NCBI GenBank assembly: GCA_037200045.1
Contig: JBBCHM010000001.1
Span: forward strand, 3,034,534-3,098,533
Direction: 5' to 3'
Length of the DNA stretch: 64,000 nucleotides
DNA from: Rhizomicrobium sp.
GTDB taxonomy: Bacteria; Pseudomonadota; Alphaproteobacteria; Micropepsales; Micropepsaceae
In this document: one piece after another, positions 52,316 through 61,083 of the stretch
Layout of the letters: every line of letters begins with the position of its first letter
How positions within the stretch are numbered: position 1 is the first letter of the stretch
The notes under the pieces: model-generated
Seen by the model: only the letters and a program-made list of their open reading frames with translations
Databases searched by the model: none
Told to the model about the DNA's origin: nothing
Program-made: the position numbers and the translations under genes

Positions 52316-54531
52316 GGCTTGATCGTACCGCCGTCGATGCTGACGAAGGTGCTCGCCTTGATGTCCGTCGCCGAGGTGCGGATGCTCACGCCATAGGGTC
52401 CCGTCGGTATGCGCCAAACATGGACCTGCGCGTCGTAGCGCGCCAGCAGGCGCGGCTCGGCCGCGATGTTCACGGTCTGGGTTTCGCCCGGCTTGAGCTG
52501 GATCTTGCTCCAGCCCGCCAGCCGCGCCACCGCGCCGGGCGGCGTGACGTAAAGCTGCACGACCTGGAATCCGGGGCGCGAGCCGGTGTTGGTCACGTCC
52601 ACCCTGGCCGTCACATTGCGCCCGCCTAGCGCCGTGAAGCCGGCGAGATTGAAGCTTGTATAGGAAAGGCCGAAGCCGAATGGGAACAGCGGTGTCAGCT
52701 TGTGCGAATCGTACCAGCGATAGCCGACATCGGAGCCTTCGGTGTAGTTCACGTAGAAATAGCCGGCCGGCGGAGCGGCCAGCACCGGCCGGGGCAGTTG
52801 CGCTTCGCTTTGCGGAAACGTCACCGGCAGCCGGCCCGACGGATCGATCTCGCCGAACAGGATGCGCGCCAGCGCCGCCGCTCCGCCACTGCCCGCGTAC
52901 CAGGCCTCCAGCACCGCCGGCACCTTGCCCAGCCAGGGCATCAGCACGGGTCCGCCCGTCTCCAGCACGACGATGGTGTGCGGATTGGCGGCGGCGACGG
53001 TGGCGATCAGTCCGTCCTGCACGCCGGGCAGCGAGAGGTTGTCGACATCGTCGCCCTCGGTCATCCATTGCTGCGCGAAGACGATCGCGACGTCCGAACC
53101 GGCGGCGAGCGCGGCCGCCGCCTTCTGATCGACACCGTCGGCATAGGCGACGCGCGCCGTGGGCGCCAGCGCGGCGATGGCCGCGAGCGGCGAGGGCGGA
53201 TCGAATATCTCGCGGCTGAGCGGCATGACCTTCGTGCCGTTCGCCGTCACGATCACCGGTCCGCCGATCATGACCTGCTTGTCGTTGTCGAAGCCGACCG
53301 GCAGGACCTGGGACGAACCGCCGCCCGACAGCATGCCGAGATCGGCATGCGCCCCGATCACCGCGATGCTGCGCGCGGTCTTGGCGAGCGGCAGGATGCC
53401 GCCGTCGTTCTTGAGCAGGACGATGCCTTCCTCGGCGCCGCGCTGCGCGATATCGGCATGGGTCAGCGGCTTCTGCTGCACCGGCGGATCGTCGATCAGC
53501 CCGTTGGCGAAAATGGTCCGCAGGATGCGATGGACCATGTCGTGCAGCCGGGCGGCCGGAACGGTGCCGGCGGCGACCGCCTGCTTGAGTGCGTCGCCGA
53601 AATATTCCTCGCGGTCGCTGCCCGACGACGATTCCTGGTCGAGGCCGGCATTGGCCGAAGCGACCGTGCTGTGCACCGCACCCCAGTCCGACAGCACCCA
53701 GCCCGGATAGCTCCAATCGTCCTTCAGCACCTTGTTCAGCAGGAAATCGTTCTCGCAGGCATAGATCGTGTTGACCTTGTTGTAGGCGCACATCACCGCG
53801 CCGGGACTGCCGCGCTCGATCGCGATCTCGAAGGCGAGCAGGTCGGATTCGCGCGCGGACGCCTCGTCGATATTGGCGGTGATCAGGGTGCGGCCGGTCT
53901 CCTGGTCGTTCAGCGCATAGTGCTTGACGGTGGAGATCACATGCAGGCTCTGGATGCCGCGGATCTGGGCGCCGGCGATGAGGCCGGCGAGCAGCGGATC
54001 CTCGCCGCCATATTCGAAGATGCGGCCGTTGCGCGGCTCGCGCGCCAGGTTGACGCCGCCGTCGAGCATCACGTTGAAGCCGCGGTCGCGCGCCTCCATG
54101 CCGATGCCGGCGCCGGCGTCGAACGCGACCTGCGGATTCCACGTCGCGGCGTTCGACAGGCCCGACGGATAGGCGGTCGCCGTATCGCCGGGGCGCAGCC
54201 AGAAATTGTTCGCGACCCCGACGCCGGCGTCGCTCTCCTTCAGGGCGGGAATGCCGAGCCGCGGAATGCCCGGCACATAGCCGGCGGTGCCCGGCAGCAG
54301 CAGGACGAACTCGGCCGGCACGGCTCTCATCCAGGACTGCCTGGCGTTGGCGCCGGCATAGCCCTTGACCAGCAGGAGGTCCTCGTCGGTCGTCATCTGC
54401 GCCTGCACCAGGTCGGCGCGGGCGTCCGGCGACAGCGTGGTGTCCATCCAGGGCTGAAGCGCCGTCGGCTGGGCGACCGCCGGGCTGGTCAACACCGCCA
54501 TCGCCAGCAGGATCGACGCTCGACCTATCAT
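52312..54531 (-). CDS. Glycoside hydrolase family 3 beta-glucosidase
   Basis: This 739-residue GH3 enzyme has a cleavable signal peptide (SPAVAQ) and should act in the periplasm or outside. The catalytic nucleophile is the aspartate in GWVLSDWGAVHST near residue 285; other motifs are STVKHYALNDQETGR for the substrate pocket, EEGIVLLKNDGGILPL at the domain junction, and a C-terminal fibronectin III-like domain (RVDVTNTGSRPGFQVVQLYV). It cuts beta-glucosides from the non-reducing end. It precedes glk in one operon. Confidence 0.94.
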   Translation of the reverse strand: MIGRASILLAMAVLTSPAVAQPTALQPWMDTTLSPDARADLVQAQMTTDEDLLLVKGYAGANARQSWMRAVPAEFVLLLPGTAGYVPGIPRLGIPALKESDAGVGVANNFWLRPGDTATAYPSGLSNAATWNPQVAFDAGAGIGMEARDRGFNVMLDGGVNLAREPRNGRIFEYGGEDPLLAGLIAGAQIRGIQSLHVISTVKHYALNDQETGRTLITANIDEASARESDLLAFEIAIERGSPGAVMCAYNKVNTIYACENDFLLNKVLKDDWSYPGWVLSDWGAVHSTVASANAGLDQESSSGSDREEYFGDALKQAVAAGTVPAARLHDMVHRILRTIFANGLIDDPPVQQKPLTHADIAQRGAEEGIVLLKNDGGILPLAKTARSIAVIGAHADLGMLSGGGSSQVLPVGFDNDKQVMIGGPVIVTANGTKVMPLSREIFDPPSPLAAIAALAPTARVAYADGVDQKAAAALAAGSDVAIVFAQQWMTEGDDVDNLSLPGVQDGLIATVAAANPHTIVVLETGGPVLMPWLGKVPAVLEAWYAGSGGAAALARILFGEIDPSGRLPVTFPQSEAQLPRPVLAAPPAGYFYVNYTEGSDVGYRWYDSHKLTPLFPFGFGLSYTSFNLAGFTALGGRNVTARVDVTNTGSRPGFQVVQLYVTPPGAVARLAGWSKIQLKPGETQTVNIAAEPRLLARYDAQVHVWRIPTGPYGVSIRTSATDIKASTFVSIDGGTIKP

Positions 54532-54669
54532 GCACTCCCCCCACGGACCGCCGCCCTATTCTAATCAATCGCGGCGGCGGTCGTCTTGGCCTGCTCCGTT
54601 GACGCCGGTCAAGGCGGATCGCGCCGCCGTTCTTATGTTTCTCGCATCAATTTCGAGACATCCACGCGC

Positions 54670-55608
54670 ATGGCCAAGGTCGTCACCTTCACGCCCAATC
54701 CGGCGGTCGATATCGCCACCGGCGTCGAAGAGTTGATACCGGCGCACAAGCTGCGCTGCGGCCCGGTGCGGCGCGATCCCGGCGGCGGCGGCATCAATGT
54801 CGCGCGGGTCGTCCATCGCCTGGGCGGCGACGCGGTCGCGGTCTACGCCGCCGGCGGCGGCGCGGGCGACGAGCTTGCGGCGCTGCTCGACCGCGAGGCC
54901 ATCCGCCATCGCCCGGTCCGCGTCGCGGCACACACCCGCGAGAGCTTCAACGTCACCGAGGAACGCAGCGCGCGGCAATTCCGCTTCGTGCTGCCGGGCG
55001 AGCCCCTGAGCGAGGGCGAGTGCAATGCCTGCATCGGGGCGGCGCTCGGCCTGCTTGCGGCGAGAGACTATTTCGTCGCCAGCGGCAGCCTGCCGCCCGG
55101 CGTGCCGGACGATTTCTATGCCCGCGCCATCCGTGCCGCCAAGGCGGCCGGCGCCAGGACCGTCATCGACACCCAGGGGCCGCCGCTCGGCCAGGTGCTT
55201 GGCGAGGGCGTCGGCATCCTGAAGGGCAGCGCGCGCGAGCTTAGCGCCTATCTGGGCGCCATGCCGGCGGATTTGCGCGGCTGGCAGGCGGCGCTGGCCG
55301 GCCTGATCCACTCCAAGAAAGTTTCAACCGTCATCGTGACCCTGGGCGAGGGTGGCGCGCTGCTGGTGAGCGCAAAAGTCTCGTGGCACGCGGCGGTGCC
55401 GCGCGTCGACAGTTCGACCACGGTCGGGGCCGGCGACAGCTTCCTCGGTGGCCTGCTGGTCAAGCTGGCCGCAGGCGCGCCGGACGATATCGCCTTGGGC
55501 TACGCCGCCGCCGCCGGAACCGCGGCGCTGCTGACATCCGGAACCGGCCTGTGCGCCCCGGCCGACGTCGAGCGGCTCTGCGCGCGGGTGGAACTCACCG
55601 CGCTCTGA
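54670..55608 (+). CDS. PfkB-family hexose kinase (1-phosphofructokinase/6-phosphofructokinase type)
   Basis: This 312-residue PfkB kinase starts VVTFTPNPAVDIAT, has the DPGGGGINVARVVHRLGGD motif and the C-terminal catalytic motif VGAGDSF (D256). The proportions match bacterial phosphofructokinase II or tagatose-type kinases. It is divergent from the GH3-glk operon and followed 32 bases later by an alcohol dehydrogenase. The phosphate acceptor cannot be set from sequence alone. Confidence 0.92.
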   Translation: MAKVVTFTPNPAVDIATGVEELIPAHKLRCGPVRRDPGGGGINVARVVHRLGGDAVAVYAAGGGAGDELAALLDREAIRHRPVRVAAHTRESFNVTEERSARQFRFVLPGEPLSEGECNACIGAALGLLAARDYFVASGSLPPGVPDDFYARAIRAAKAAGARTVIDTQGPPLGQVLGEGVGILKGSARELSAYLGAMPADLRGWQAALAGLIHSKKVSTVIVTLGEGGALLVSAKVSWHAAVPRVDSSTTVGAGDSFLGGLLVKLAAGAPDDIALGYAAAAGTAALLTSGTGLCAPADVERLCARVELTAL

Positions 55609-55640
55609 AAGCGCTTCCTTTCTTTGATAGGCTGTTCGCC

Positions 55641-56627
55641 ATGCGCGCCATGATCCTGGACAAGGCCCATTCTCCGTTGCGGTCGAGCCGCGATGCGGTG
55701 CCGCGCGAGCCCGGCCCGGGCGAGGTGCTGATCCGCGTCCATGCCTGCGGCGTCTGCCGCACCGACCTGCACGTCGTCGACGGCGAACTGACCGAACCCA
55801 AGCACAACGTCATTCCCGGCCACGAAATCGTCGGGACCATCGAAAAGGTCGGCAGCGACGTGGCGCAATTGGCGGTGGGCGATCGCGTCGGCGTGCCCTG
55901 GCTCGGCTGGACCTGCGGCGAATGCGTCTATTGCCGCAGCGGACGCGAGAACCTGTGCGACCGCGCCCGCTTCACCGGCTACACGATCGACGGCGGGTAC
56001 GCCGAATACACCACCGCCGACGCGCGCTACTGCTTCAAGCTGCCGGACTTCTACTCCGACATCGAAGCGGCGCCGCTGCTCTGCGCCGGCCTGATCGGCT
56101 ATCGCGCGCTTAGGATGGCGGGCGAGGGCAAGCGCCTCGGCCTCTACGGCTTCGGCGCCGCCGCCCATATCGCGATCCAGGTCGCACGCCATCGCGGCCA
56201 GGAGGTCTACGCCTTCACCAAATCCGGCGACGCGGAAGGCCAGGCCTTCGCGAAGTCGCTCGGCGCGGTATGGGCCGGTGCCTCCGACGGCGCGCCGCCG
56301 CAGTTGCTCGACGCCGCGATCCTGTTCGCGCCGGTCGGCGCGCTGGTGCCGGCGGCGCTGGCCGCGACGGTCAAGGGCGGCGTGGTGGTCTGCGCCGGAA
56401 TCCACATGAGCGACATTCCCGCTTTCCCCTACGCGCTGTTGTGGGGCGAGCGCATGGTCCGCTCGGTCGCCAATCTGACGCGGCGCGACGGCGACGAGTT
56501 CCTCGCCATCGCGGCCAAGATCAAGATCCACACGACGGTCCAGCCCTTCGCGCTCGAAGACGCCAACGAGGCGCTGACGCGCCTGCGCGACGGCCGGATC
56601 GAAGGCGCCGCCGTGCTGGTGCCGTAG
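55641..56627 (+). CDS. Zinc-dependent alcohol dehydrogenase
   Basis: This 328-residue medium-chain dehydrogenase has the catalytic zinc ligands C36 and H61-E62 (HACGVCRTDLH, IPGHEIVG), the structural-zinc cysteines in WTCGECVYCRSGRENLC, and the nucleotide-binding segment RLGLYGFGAAAHIAIQVARHRG. It resembles the AdhA/AdhP-like group that oxidises or reduces alcohols and aldehydes with NAD(P)H. The gene follows the kinase with no clear terminator between. Confidence 0.92.
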   Translation: MRAMILDKAHSPLRSSRDAVPREPGPGEVLIRVHACGVCRTDLHVVDGELTEPKHNVIPGHEIVGTIEKVGSDVAQLAVGDRVGVPWLGWTCGECVYCRSGRENLCDRARFTGYTIDGGYAEYTTADARYCFKLPDFYSDIEAAPLLCAGLIGYRALRMAGEGKRLGLYGFGAAAHIAIQVARHRGQEVYAFTKSGDAEGQAFAKSLGAVWAGASDGAPPQLLDAAILFAPVGALVPAALAATVKGGVVVCAGIHMSDIPAFPYALLWGERMVRSVANLTRRDGDEFLAIAAKIKIHTTVQPFALEDANEALTRLRDGRIEGAAVLVP

Positions 56628-56634
56628 GCCGCCG

Positions 56635-57030
56635 TCAAAGCTGCGGCGTCGAGAGGTCCTTGGCCTCGAAGAATTTGCGCGCGAAGGCGATGACTTCGGG
56701 TTCGGTCGGCTGGTCGATCGCCTCGACGCCCAGGATGCGCTTGGCGAGATCGGGCACGTGATCGCGCGCATAATGGGCGAAAGCGGTCTTCGCCGGCCCA
56801 TGTCCGACGACGAGAATCTCGTGATTGGGCTTCAGCGCGGCCACGATGGCCGCGAAATATTTCGGGTCCTCATGTGTGTGGCCCGACCCCACGGTTCCCG
56901 ATTTGTGATGGATGTTCCCGCCGCGATCCTCGGCGCGAACGCGGTGCTTCTCGATGCCGCTCTCGCCGAATTCGATGATATTGGCCTCGGCGTGGTCGAT
57001 CCACACGACGGCGTGAAAGTGATGAGTCAT
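56635..57030 (-). CDS. Conserved protein annotated in databases as 'translational machinery protein'
   Basis: This 131-residue protein starts MTHHFHAVVWIDHAEANIIEFG, a motif typical of a widespread proteobacterial family of unknown biochemistry that resembles an eRF1/Pelota-type fold, with LKPNHEILVVGHGPAKTAF and HYARDHVPDLAKRILGVE. The start at 57030 has AAGGAAA nine bases upstream. It ends seven bases from the convergent alcohol dehydrogenase stop. The name is a database label rather than known function. Confidence 0.75.
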   Translation of the reverse strand: MTHHFHAVVWIDHAEANIIEFGESGIEKHRVRAEDRGGNIHHKSGTVGSGHTHEDPKYFAAIVAALKPNHEILVVGHGPAKTAFAHYARDHVPDLAKRILGVEAIDQPTEPEVIAFARKFFEAKDLSTPQL

Positions 57031-57174
57031 GAACGAATTTCCTTTTTTGCAACATTCATGCGCTATCGGCAATTGTCATTGACCTGGGTCAGACAGCTTC
57101 TGCCGCGTGCTCCTATTGTAGCCTGGGGTTTGGGGAATGTCGTCGGGCGCGGCCATCGTCTTTTGCAGGTTCCC

Positions 57175-58755
57175 ATGCGCATTCATAGTTGGCATTGTCG
57201 CGCCGCCATTCTCGTAATCGCCGGCGGTAGTCTTTTCGTCTCGTCTCTGTGCGATGTGGCGGCGCAGCCTGTGCCGTCGCCCATCGAATCCGCGCTGCAG
57301 TCGGGCTCCGGCGTCAACCCATCCCAGCGCGATTCCCTGCGGAAGTTCTACGCCGCGCGGCAGAACGCGCCGGCCTGGTACGACCAGGGCGGCTTGAATG
57401 CCGACGGAAGAGCCGCGCTGGCGGTCCTATCCCGGGCCGCCGAGGACGGGCTGGATCCCGCGCGCTATGAGCTCGAAAATCTTGCGCGCCCCTTCGCGAC
57501 GAACGACGCGACGGCGCTCGCCTATCGCGACCTGACGTTCACCGCGTCGTTGCTGCGCTACGCCTCCGACATGCTCGACGGACAGCCCGCCTTCAAGCAC
57601 CTCGACTCCGACGTCGACCTGCCGGCGAGCGGCTACGACATCGCGAGCGGCGCCGCCCAGGCGGTCGCCACGCACAAGATCTCCGAATTCCTCTGGGGCC
57701 TCGAGCCGCAGCTTCCGCAATATGCTCCGCTCAAGACGGCGCTGGCGCGGTACCGGACGGCGGCCGCCAATGGCGGCTGGCCCGCCTTCGCCGCGCGCAA
57801 GGCCTTCACCGCCGCCAGCGCGACGCCGCAGACCCTCGCCGAGCTCCAGGCGCGTCTCGGCTATGAGGATGTGGCGGTCGCCGGTCCGATACCGGCCTCG
57901 GTCGAAGAGATGGACGCGGCCATCAAGCGCTTTCAGGCGCGCAACGGCCTTGAGGCCGAAGGCAATGTCGGCGCCGCGACGATCGCGCAGCTCAACGTCA
58001 CGGCGTCCGGCCGCGCGGCGCAGATCGCCGCCAATATGGAGCGCCTGCGCTGGCTGCCGCATCGGTTCGAAAAAGCCTATGTCCAGGTCAACGTGCCGGA
58101 CGCGAGCCTCGCGGTGATGGAGAACGGCGCGGCGATCCTGACCTCGCGCGTCATCGTCGGCCGCCCGCACGACCGCACGCCGATCTTCCGCGCCGAGATC
58201 ACCGGCATCGTCGCCAATCCGCCCTGGATCGTGCCCGCCACCATCGCGCGGCACGAGATCGCGCCGAAGGCTGCGGCCGATCCGGATTATCTGGCGCGCA
58301 ACCATATCGTCCTGGAGAACGGCCGGTACCGCCAGATCCCCGGCGACGACAACGCGCTCGGCGACATCAAGCTGAACGTGACCGACCGCTTCGCCGTCTA
58401 TCTGCACGACACGCCGGCCCGTTCGCTGTTCGCCAAACCGAACCGCTTCCTCAGCCATGGCTGCATCCGCGTGCAGCAGATCAAGCCGCTCGCATCCTAT
58501 GCGCTCAACGGCGACGTCACCTCGGGCGTCGATCGGCTCGACGCCGCGATCGCGACGACGCAGACGACGCCTCTGCCGATCAAGGCGCCGATCCCGCTCT
58601 ATGTCGTCTATCTCACGGCCTTCCCCTCGCCCGACGGCCTGCAGTTCCGCTCCGACATCTATGGGCGCGACAAGCGGCTGATCGCCGCGATGTTCGGCGC
58701 GACCTCCTATTCGCAGGCCTTCCCCGCCGTGAAGGGTTGCAACCACAAGGCTTGA
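57175..58755 (+). CDS. L,D-transpeptidase (YcbB/LdtD type)
   Basis: This 526-residue protein has a signal peptide, an YcbB-like N-terminal scaffold domain, a peptidoglycan-binding domain around EMDAAIKRFQARNGLEAEGNVGAATIAQLN, and a catalytic YkuD domain with SHGCIRVQ (H428, G429, C430). It makes 3-3 cross-links in periplasmic peptidoglycan. The start is ATG at 57175. The following gene encodes a YcbK-type peptidase, the conserved partner order. Confidence 0.94.
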   Translation: MRIHSWHCRAAILVIAGGSLFVSSLCDVAAQPVPSPIESALQSGSGVNPSQRDSLRKFYAARQNAPAWYDQGGLNADGRAALAVLSRAAEDGLDPARYELENLARPFATNDATALAYRDLTFTASLLRYASDMLDGQPAFKHLDSDVDLPASGYDIASGAAQAVATHKISEFLWGLEPQLPQYAPLKTALARYRTAAANGGWPAFAARKAFTAASATPQTLAELQARLGYEDVAVAGPIPASVEEMDAAIKRFQARNGLEAEGNVGAATIAQLNVTASGRAAQIAANMERLRWLPHRFEKAYVQVNVPDASLAVMENGAAILTSRVIVGRPHDRTPIFRAEITGIVANPPWIVPATIARHEIAPKAAADPDYLARNHIVLENGRYRQIPGDDNALGDIKLNVTDRFAVYLHDTPARSLFAKPNRFLSHGCIRVQQIKPLASYALNGDVTSGVDRLDAAIATTQTTPLPIKAPIPLYVVYLTAFPSPDGLQFRSDIYGRDKRLIAAMFGATSYSQAFPAVKGCNHKA

Positions 58756-58817
58756 GGGCGGTTTACAGCGTTAGCAAAGCCGGGTTAGGTTGGCGGTCTC
58801 CAAACTGGGACGTTCCA

Positions 58818-59375
58818 ATGACGCGAAGCAATTCGCGCCGGCAAATTCTGGGCTGTTTGGGGGGGATTGTAGCGGCAGGGCTTGCGGAGCCGGCGACGGC
58901 AAGCCTCATCGCACCAACGTCGACGCTGGCGGCGCCACGCGCGCTGACCTTCGACAATCTCCACACGGGCGAGAAGGCCAGCGTGGAATATTGGGCGCAG
59001 GGCAAATACCTGCCCGACGCCCTACATGAAGTGAATTTCATCTTGCGCGATTATCGCAACGGAGAAGTCCATCCGATCGAGCCGAAGCTGCTCGATCTGC
59101 TGCACCGGCTTCACGCGAAGCTCGAAAGCAGCCAGCCCTTCGAGGTGATCTCCGGCTATCGCTCGCCGCAAACCAACGCGATGCTGCGCGCGAGCGGGCA
59201 TGGCGCGGCGTCCAAAAGCTATCACATGAAGGGCATGGCGATCGACATCCGCCTGGGCGACAAGGGGCTCAAGGACATCCACGAAGCGGCGCTGCTGCTA
59301 CGCGCCGGCGGCGTCGGCTATTATCCGGAGTCCGACTTCGTCCATATCGATGTCGGTCCCGTCAGGCGATGGTAG
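58818..59375 (+). CDS. YcbK/DUF882 family murein peptidase-like protein
   Basis: This 185-residue protein begins with a twin-arginine-like signal (SRRQILG then a hydrophobic stretch) and has the peptidase M15-type domain: VISGYRSPQTNAML, HMKGMAIDIRL with the zinc ligands H and D, and DFVHIDVGPVRRW with the last histidine. YcbK-like enzymes hydrolyse peptidoglycan peptides. The gene is 62 bases downstream of the L,D-transpeptidase. Confidence 0.92.
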   Translation: MTRSNSRRQILGCLGGIVAAGLAEPATASLIAPTSTLAAPRALTFDNLHTGEKASVEYWAQGKYLPDALHEVNFILRDYRNGEVHPIEPKLLDLLHRLHAKLESSQPFEVISGYRSPQTNAMLRASGHGAASKSYHMKGMAIDIRLGDKGLKDIHEAALLLRAGGVGYYPESDFVHIDVGPVRRW

Positions 59376-59582
59376 ACGGTCTCGCGGCCGGCGTTGTGGC
59401 AGATTCCTGGGGAGCGTTCCGCCCCTAAGGATTCGGGCGCGTGCGCAAAGTCCCGACGTTTCGGGATTTCCGCGCATTTTGCGACCGATCCGTTATCGAA
59501 TCTTCATCGCCATCGCACGTTTGTGCAAGGCGGCGCGCCGCGACACGGGTATAGTTACCGTTCGAAGAGCTGGGCCTGCACC

Positions 59583-59819
59583 ATGCCGGACTACACGATT
59601 CGCTATCTGCGCTCCGACGGCGCGGTCTCGATGTATTATCGCCCGAACTGTGCCAGCGACGCCGACGCGTCGCGCCAGGCGGCGCGCCAGATGCGTCCCG
59701 AATTCGCCAGCGCCGAGGTCTGGAAGGACCTCGATTGCCTCGCGGTGCTCACCACGCTGCGGCCGTCGAACGATCGTCTCGGCTCCGAGCCCGGCCGCAT
59801 TCCGGACATCCCCGCGTAA
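59583..59819 (+). CDS. Small hypothetical protein
   Basis: This 78-residue protein starts MPDYTIRYLRSDGAVSMYYRPNCASDADA and continues with a helix (SRQAARQMRPEFASAEVWKDL). It has no signal peptide or membrane segment. I do not recognise it. It stands between the YcbK gene and the convergent LacI gene. Confidence 0.55.
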   Translation: MPDYTIRYLRSDGAVSMYYRPNCASDADASRQAARQMRPEFASAEVWKDLDCLAVLTTLRPSNDRLGSEPGRIPDIPA

Positions 59820-59830
59820 AACCCTGACGC

Positions 59831-60883
59831 TCAGTGGCCGGGCGGCGCCGTCGACTGACGCACGATCAGCTCGTGATCCAGCCGGCGCTCCGGCGGCACG
59901 TCGTCGGTCGGCTGCTGCACCAGGAGCGCGACGGCGGCGGCGGCCATCTCCTTGATCGGCTGGCGGCAGGTCGTCAGCGGCGGCCACACCACCTGGGCGA
60001 CGAGGGAATCGTCGAACCCCGCGACCGAAAGCTGCGACGGCAGCTTCAGATGAAAGCGCTTCGCGGTGGCGAGCACGGCGGCCGCCATGTCGTCATTGCT
60101 GGCGAAGATCGCGGTCGGCCGGTTCTTCAGCGACAGTAGGATCTCTCCCGCCTCCAGGCCGGACTGGTAGGAGAAATAGCCCTGCGCGCAGAGTTCCCCG
60201 GCGAAGGGGATGTCCGCCTGCTCGAGCGCGGCGCGATAGCCCTCGAAGCGCGCATGCGCCGCGCTGTGGTCGGGATGGCCCCTGATGAAGCCGATGCGGC
60301 GATGGCCGAGGCCGATGAGATAAGCCGTCATTTCCCGCGCCGCCGCTTGATCGTCGATGCTGACGCTGGCGCCGTCGGGCAGGGCGCCCCTGGACGCGAT
60401 GCGCACAAAGCGCACATGCTCGGCCTTCAGCGCCGCGATCACGGCCGAGGCGTCGCACAGCGGCGGCGTCAGGATCAGTCCGTGTAGAGAGGATTGCGCG
60501 ACCAGCGCGCGCACCGCGGCGCCGAGATCGGGATCCTGCATGCTCATCTGCTCGACGATCAGGTGATAGCCGTCCTCGCGGCAGCGCCTCAGCGCGCCGA
60601 TCTGCACCCCCGCCATGTAGCTTTCCGACGGGTTGTCGTAGAGCAGGCCGATCAGGAACGACCGCTCGCTGGCCAGCCCGCGCGCGAAGAAGTTGGGCCG
60701 GTAGGACAGCGCGTTCACCGCGTCCATCACGCGCGCCTGGGCCTGGGCGCTGACATTGGGTTGGCGGTTGACGACGCGCGACACCGTCTTGATCGAAACG
60801 CCGGCGCGCCGGGCCACGTCGTAGATGCTGGCGGGCTTGGCGGACGGCGTGGGCGGCGGCGAAGACGGGCGCTTGGGCTTCAT
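59831..60883 (-). CDS. LacI-family transcriptional regulator
   Basis: This 350-residue repressor has an N-terminal HTH (SIYDVARRAGVSIKTVSRVVNRQPNVS, about residues 19-44), the hinge helix region ending NFFARGLAS, and a periplasmic-binding-protein-like effector domain (FLIGLLYDNPSESYM through PPLTTCRQPIKEMA). It is divergent from the GH3 gene at 61084, with a palindromic site in between, so it probably controls that gene in response to a sugar. Confidence 0.94.
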   Translation of the reverse strand: MKPKRPSSPPPTPSAKPASIYDVARRAGVSIKTVSRVVNRQPNVSAQAQARVMDAVNALSYRPNFFARGLASERSFLIGLLYDNPSESYMAGVQIGALRRCREDGYHLIVEQMSMQDPDLGAAVRALVAQSSLHGLILTPPLCDASAVIAALKAEHVRFVRIASRGALPDGASVSIDDQAAAREMTAYLIGLGHRRIGFIRGHPDHSAAHARFEGYRAALEQADIPFAGELCAQGYFSYQSGLEAGEILLSLKNRPTAIFASNDDMAAAVLATAKRFHLKLPSQLSVAGFDDSLVAQVVWPPLTTCRQPIKEMAAAAVALLVQQPTDDVPPERRLDHELIVRQSTAPPGH

Positions 60884-60997
60884 GGAATCGACGGTCCGGT
60901 GGACATTGCGCGCGCGGGCCTTTCGCGGAGGGTTCGCCGTCGCCGCGGCACCTTGAGGGGCGATATGCCAAGGCGAAGCGCCGCAAGTTCCGGGAAG

Positions 60998-61013
60998 TTG
61001 ACAACGCTGTCAA
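60998..61013. promoter_or_regulatory. LacI-type operator between the regulator and the GH3 gene
   Basis: TTGACAACGCTGTCAA is a perfect 16-base palindrome with TGACA...TGTCA arms around ACGC; its central CG and symmetric arms are typical of LacI-family operators. The first half also reads as a -35 box (TTGACA) pointing toward the GH3 gene, so a bound repressor would block that promoter. Confidence 0.75.
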
Positions 61014-61083
61014 GGAGCGTCGGAATTCGCCCCGCCGCGGCCGAATAAGCGATAAAACCGGCGGCGCCGAACCGGAGGCCGCG

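Noticed and set aside
48731..52396. A 1221-codon open frame on the plus strand opposite ppsA and glk
   Set aside because: It is the mirror of two clear genes in GC-rich DNA, and its translation is rich in R, H, A and G with no domain; long antisense frames are expected here.
52702..54564. A 620-codon frame opposite the GH3 gene
   Set aside because: It is antisense to a well-supported enzyme, with no motifs.
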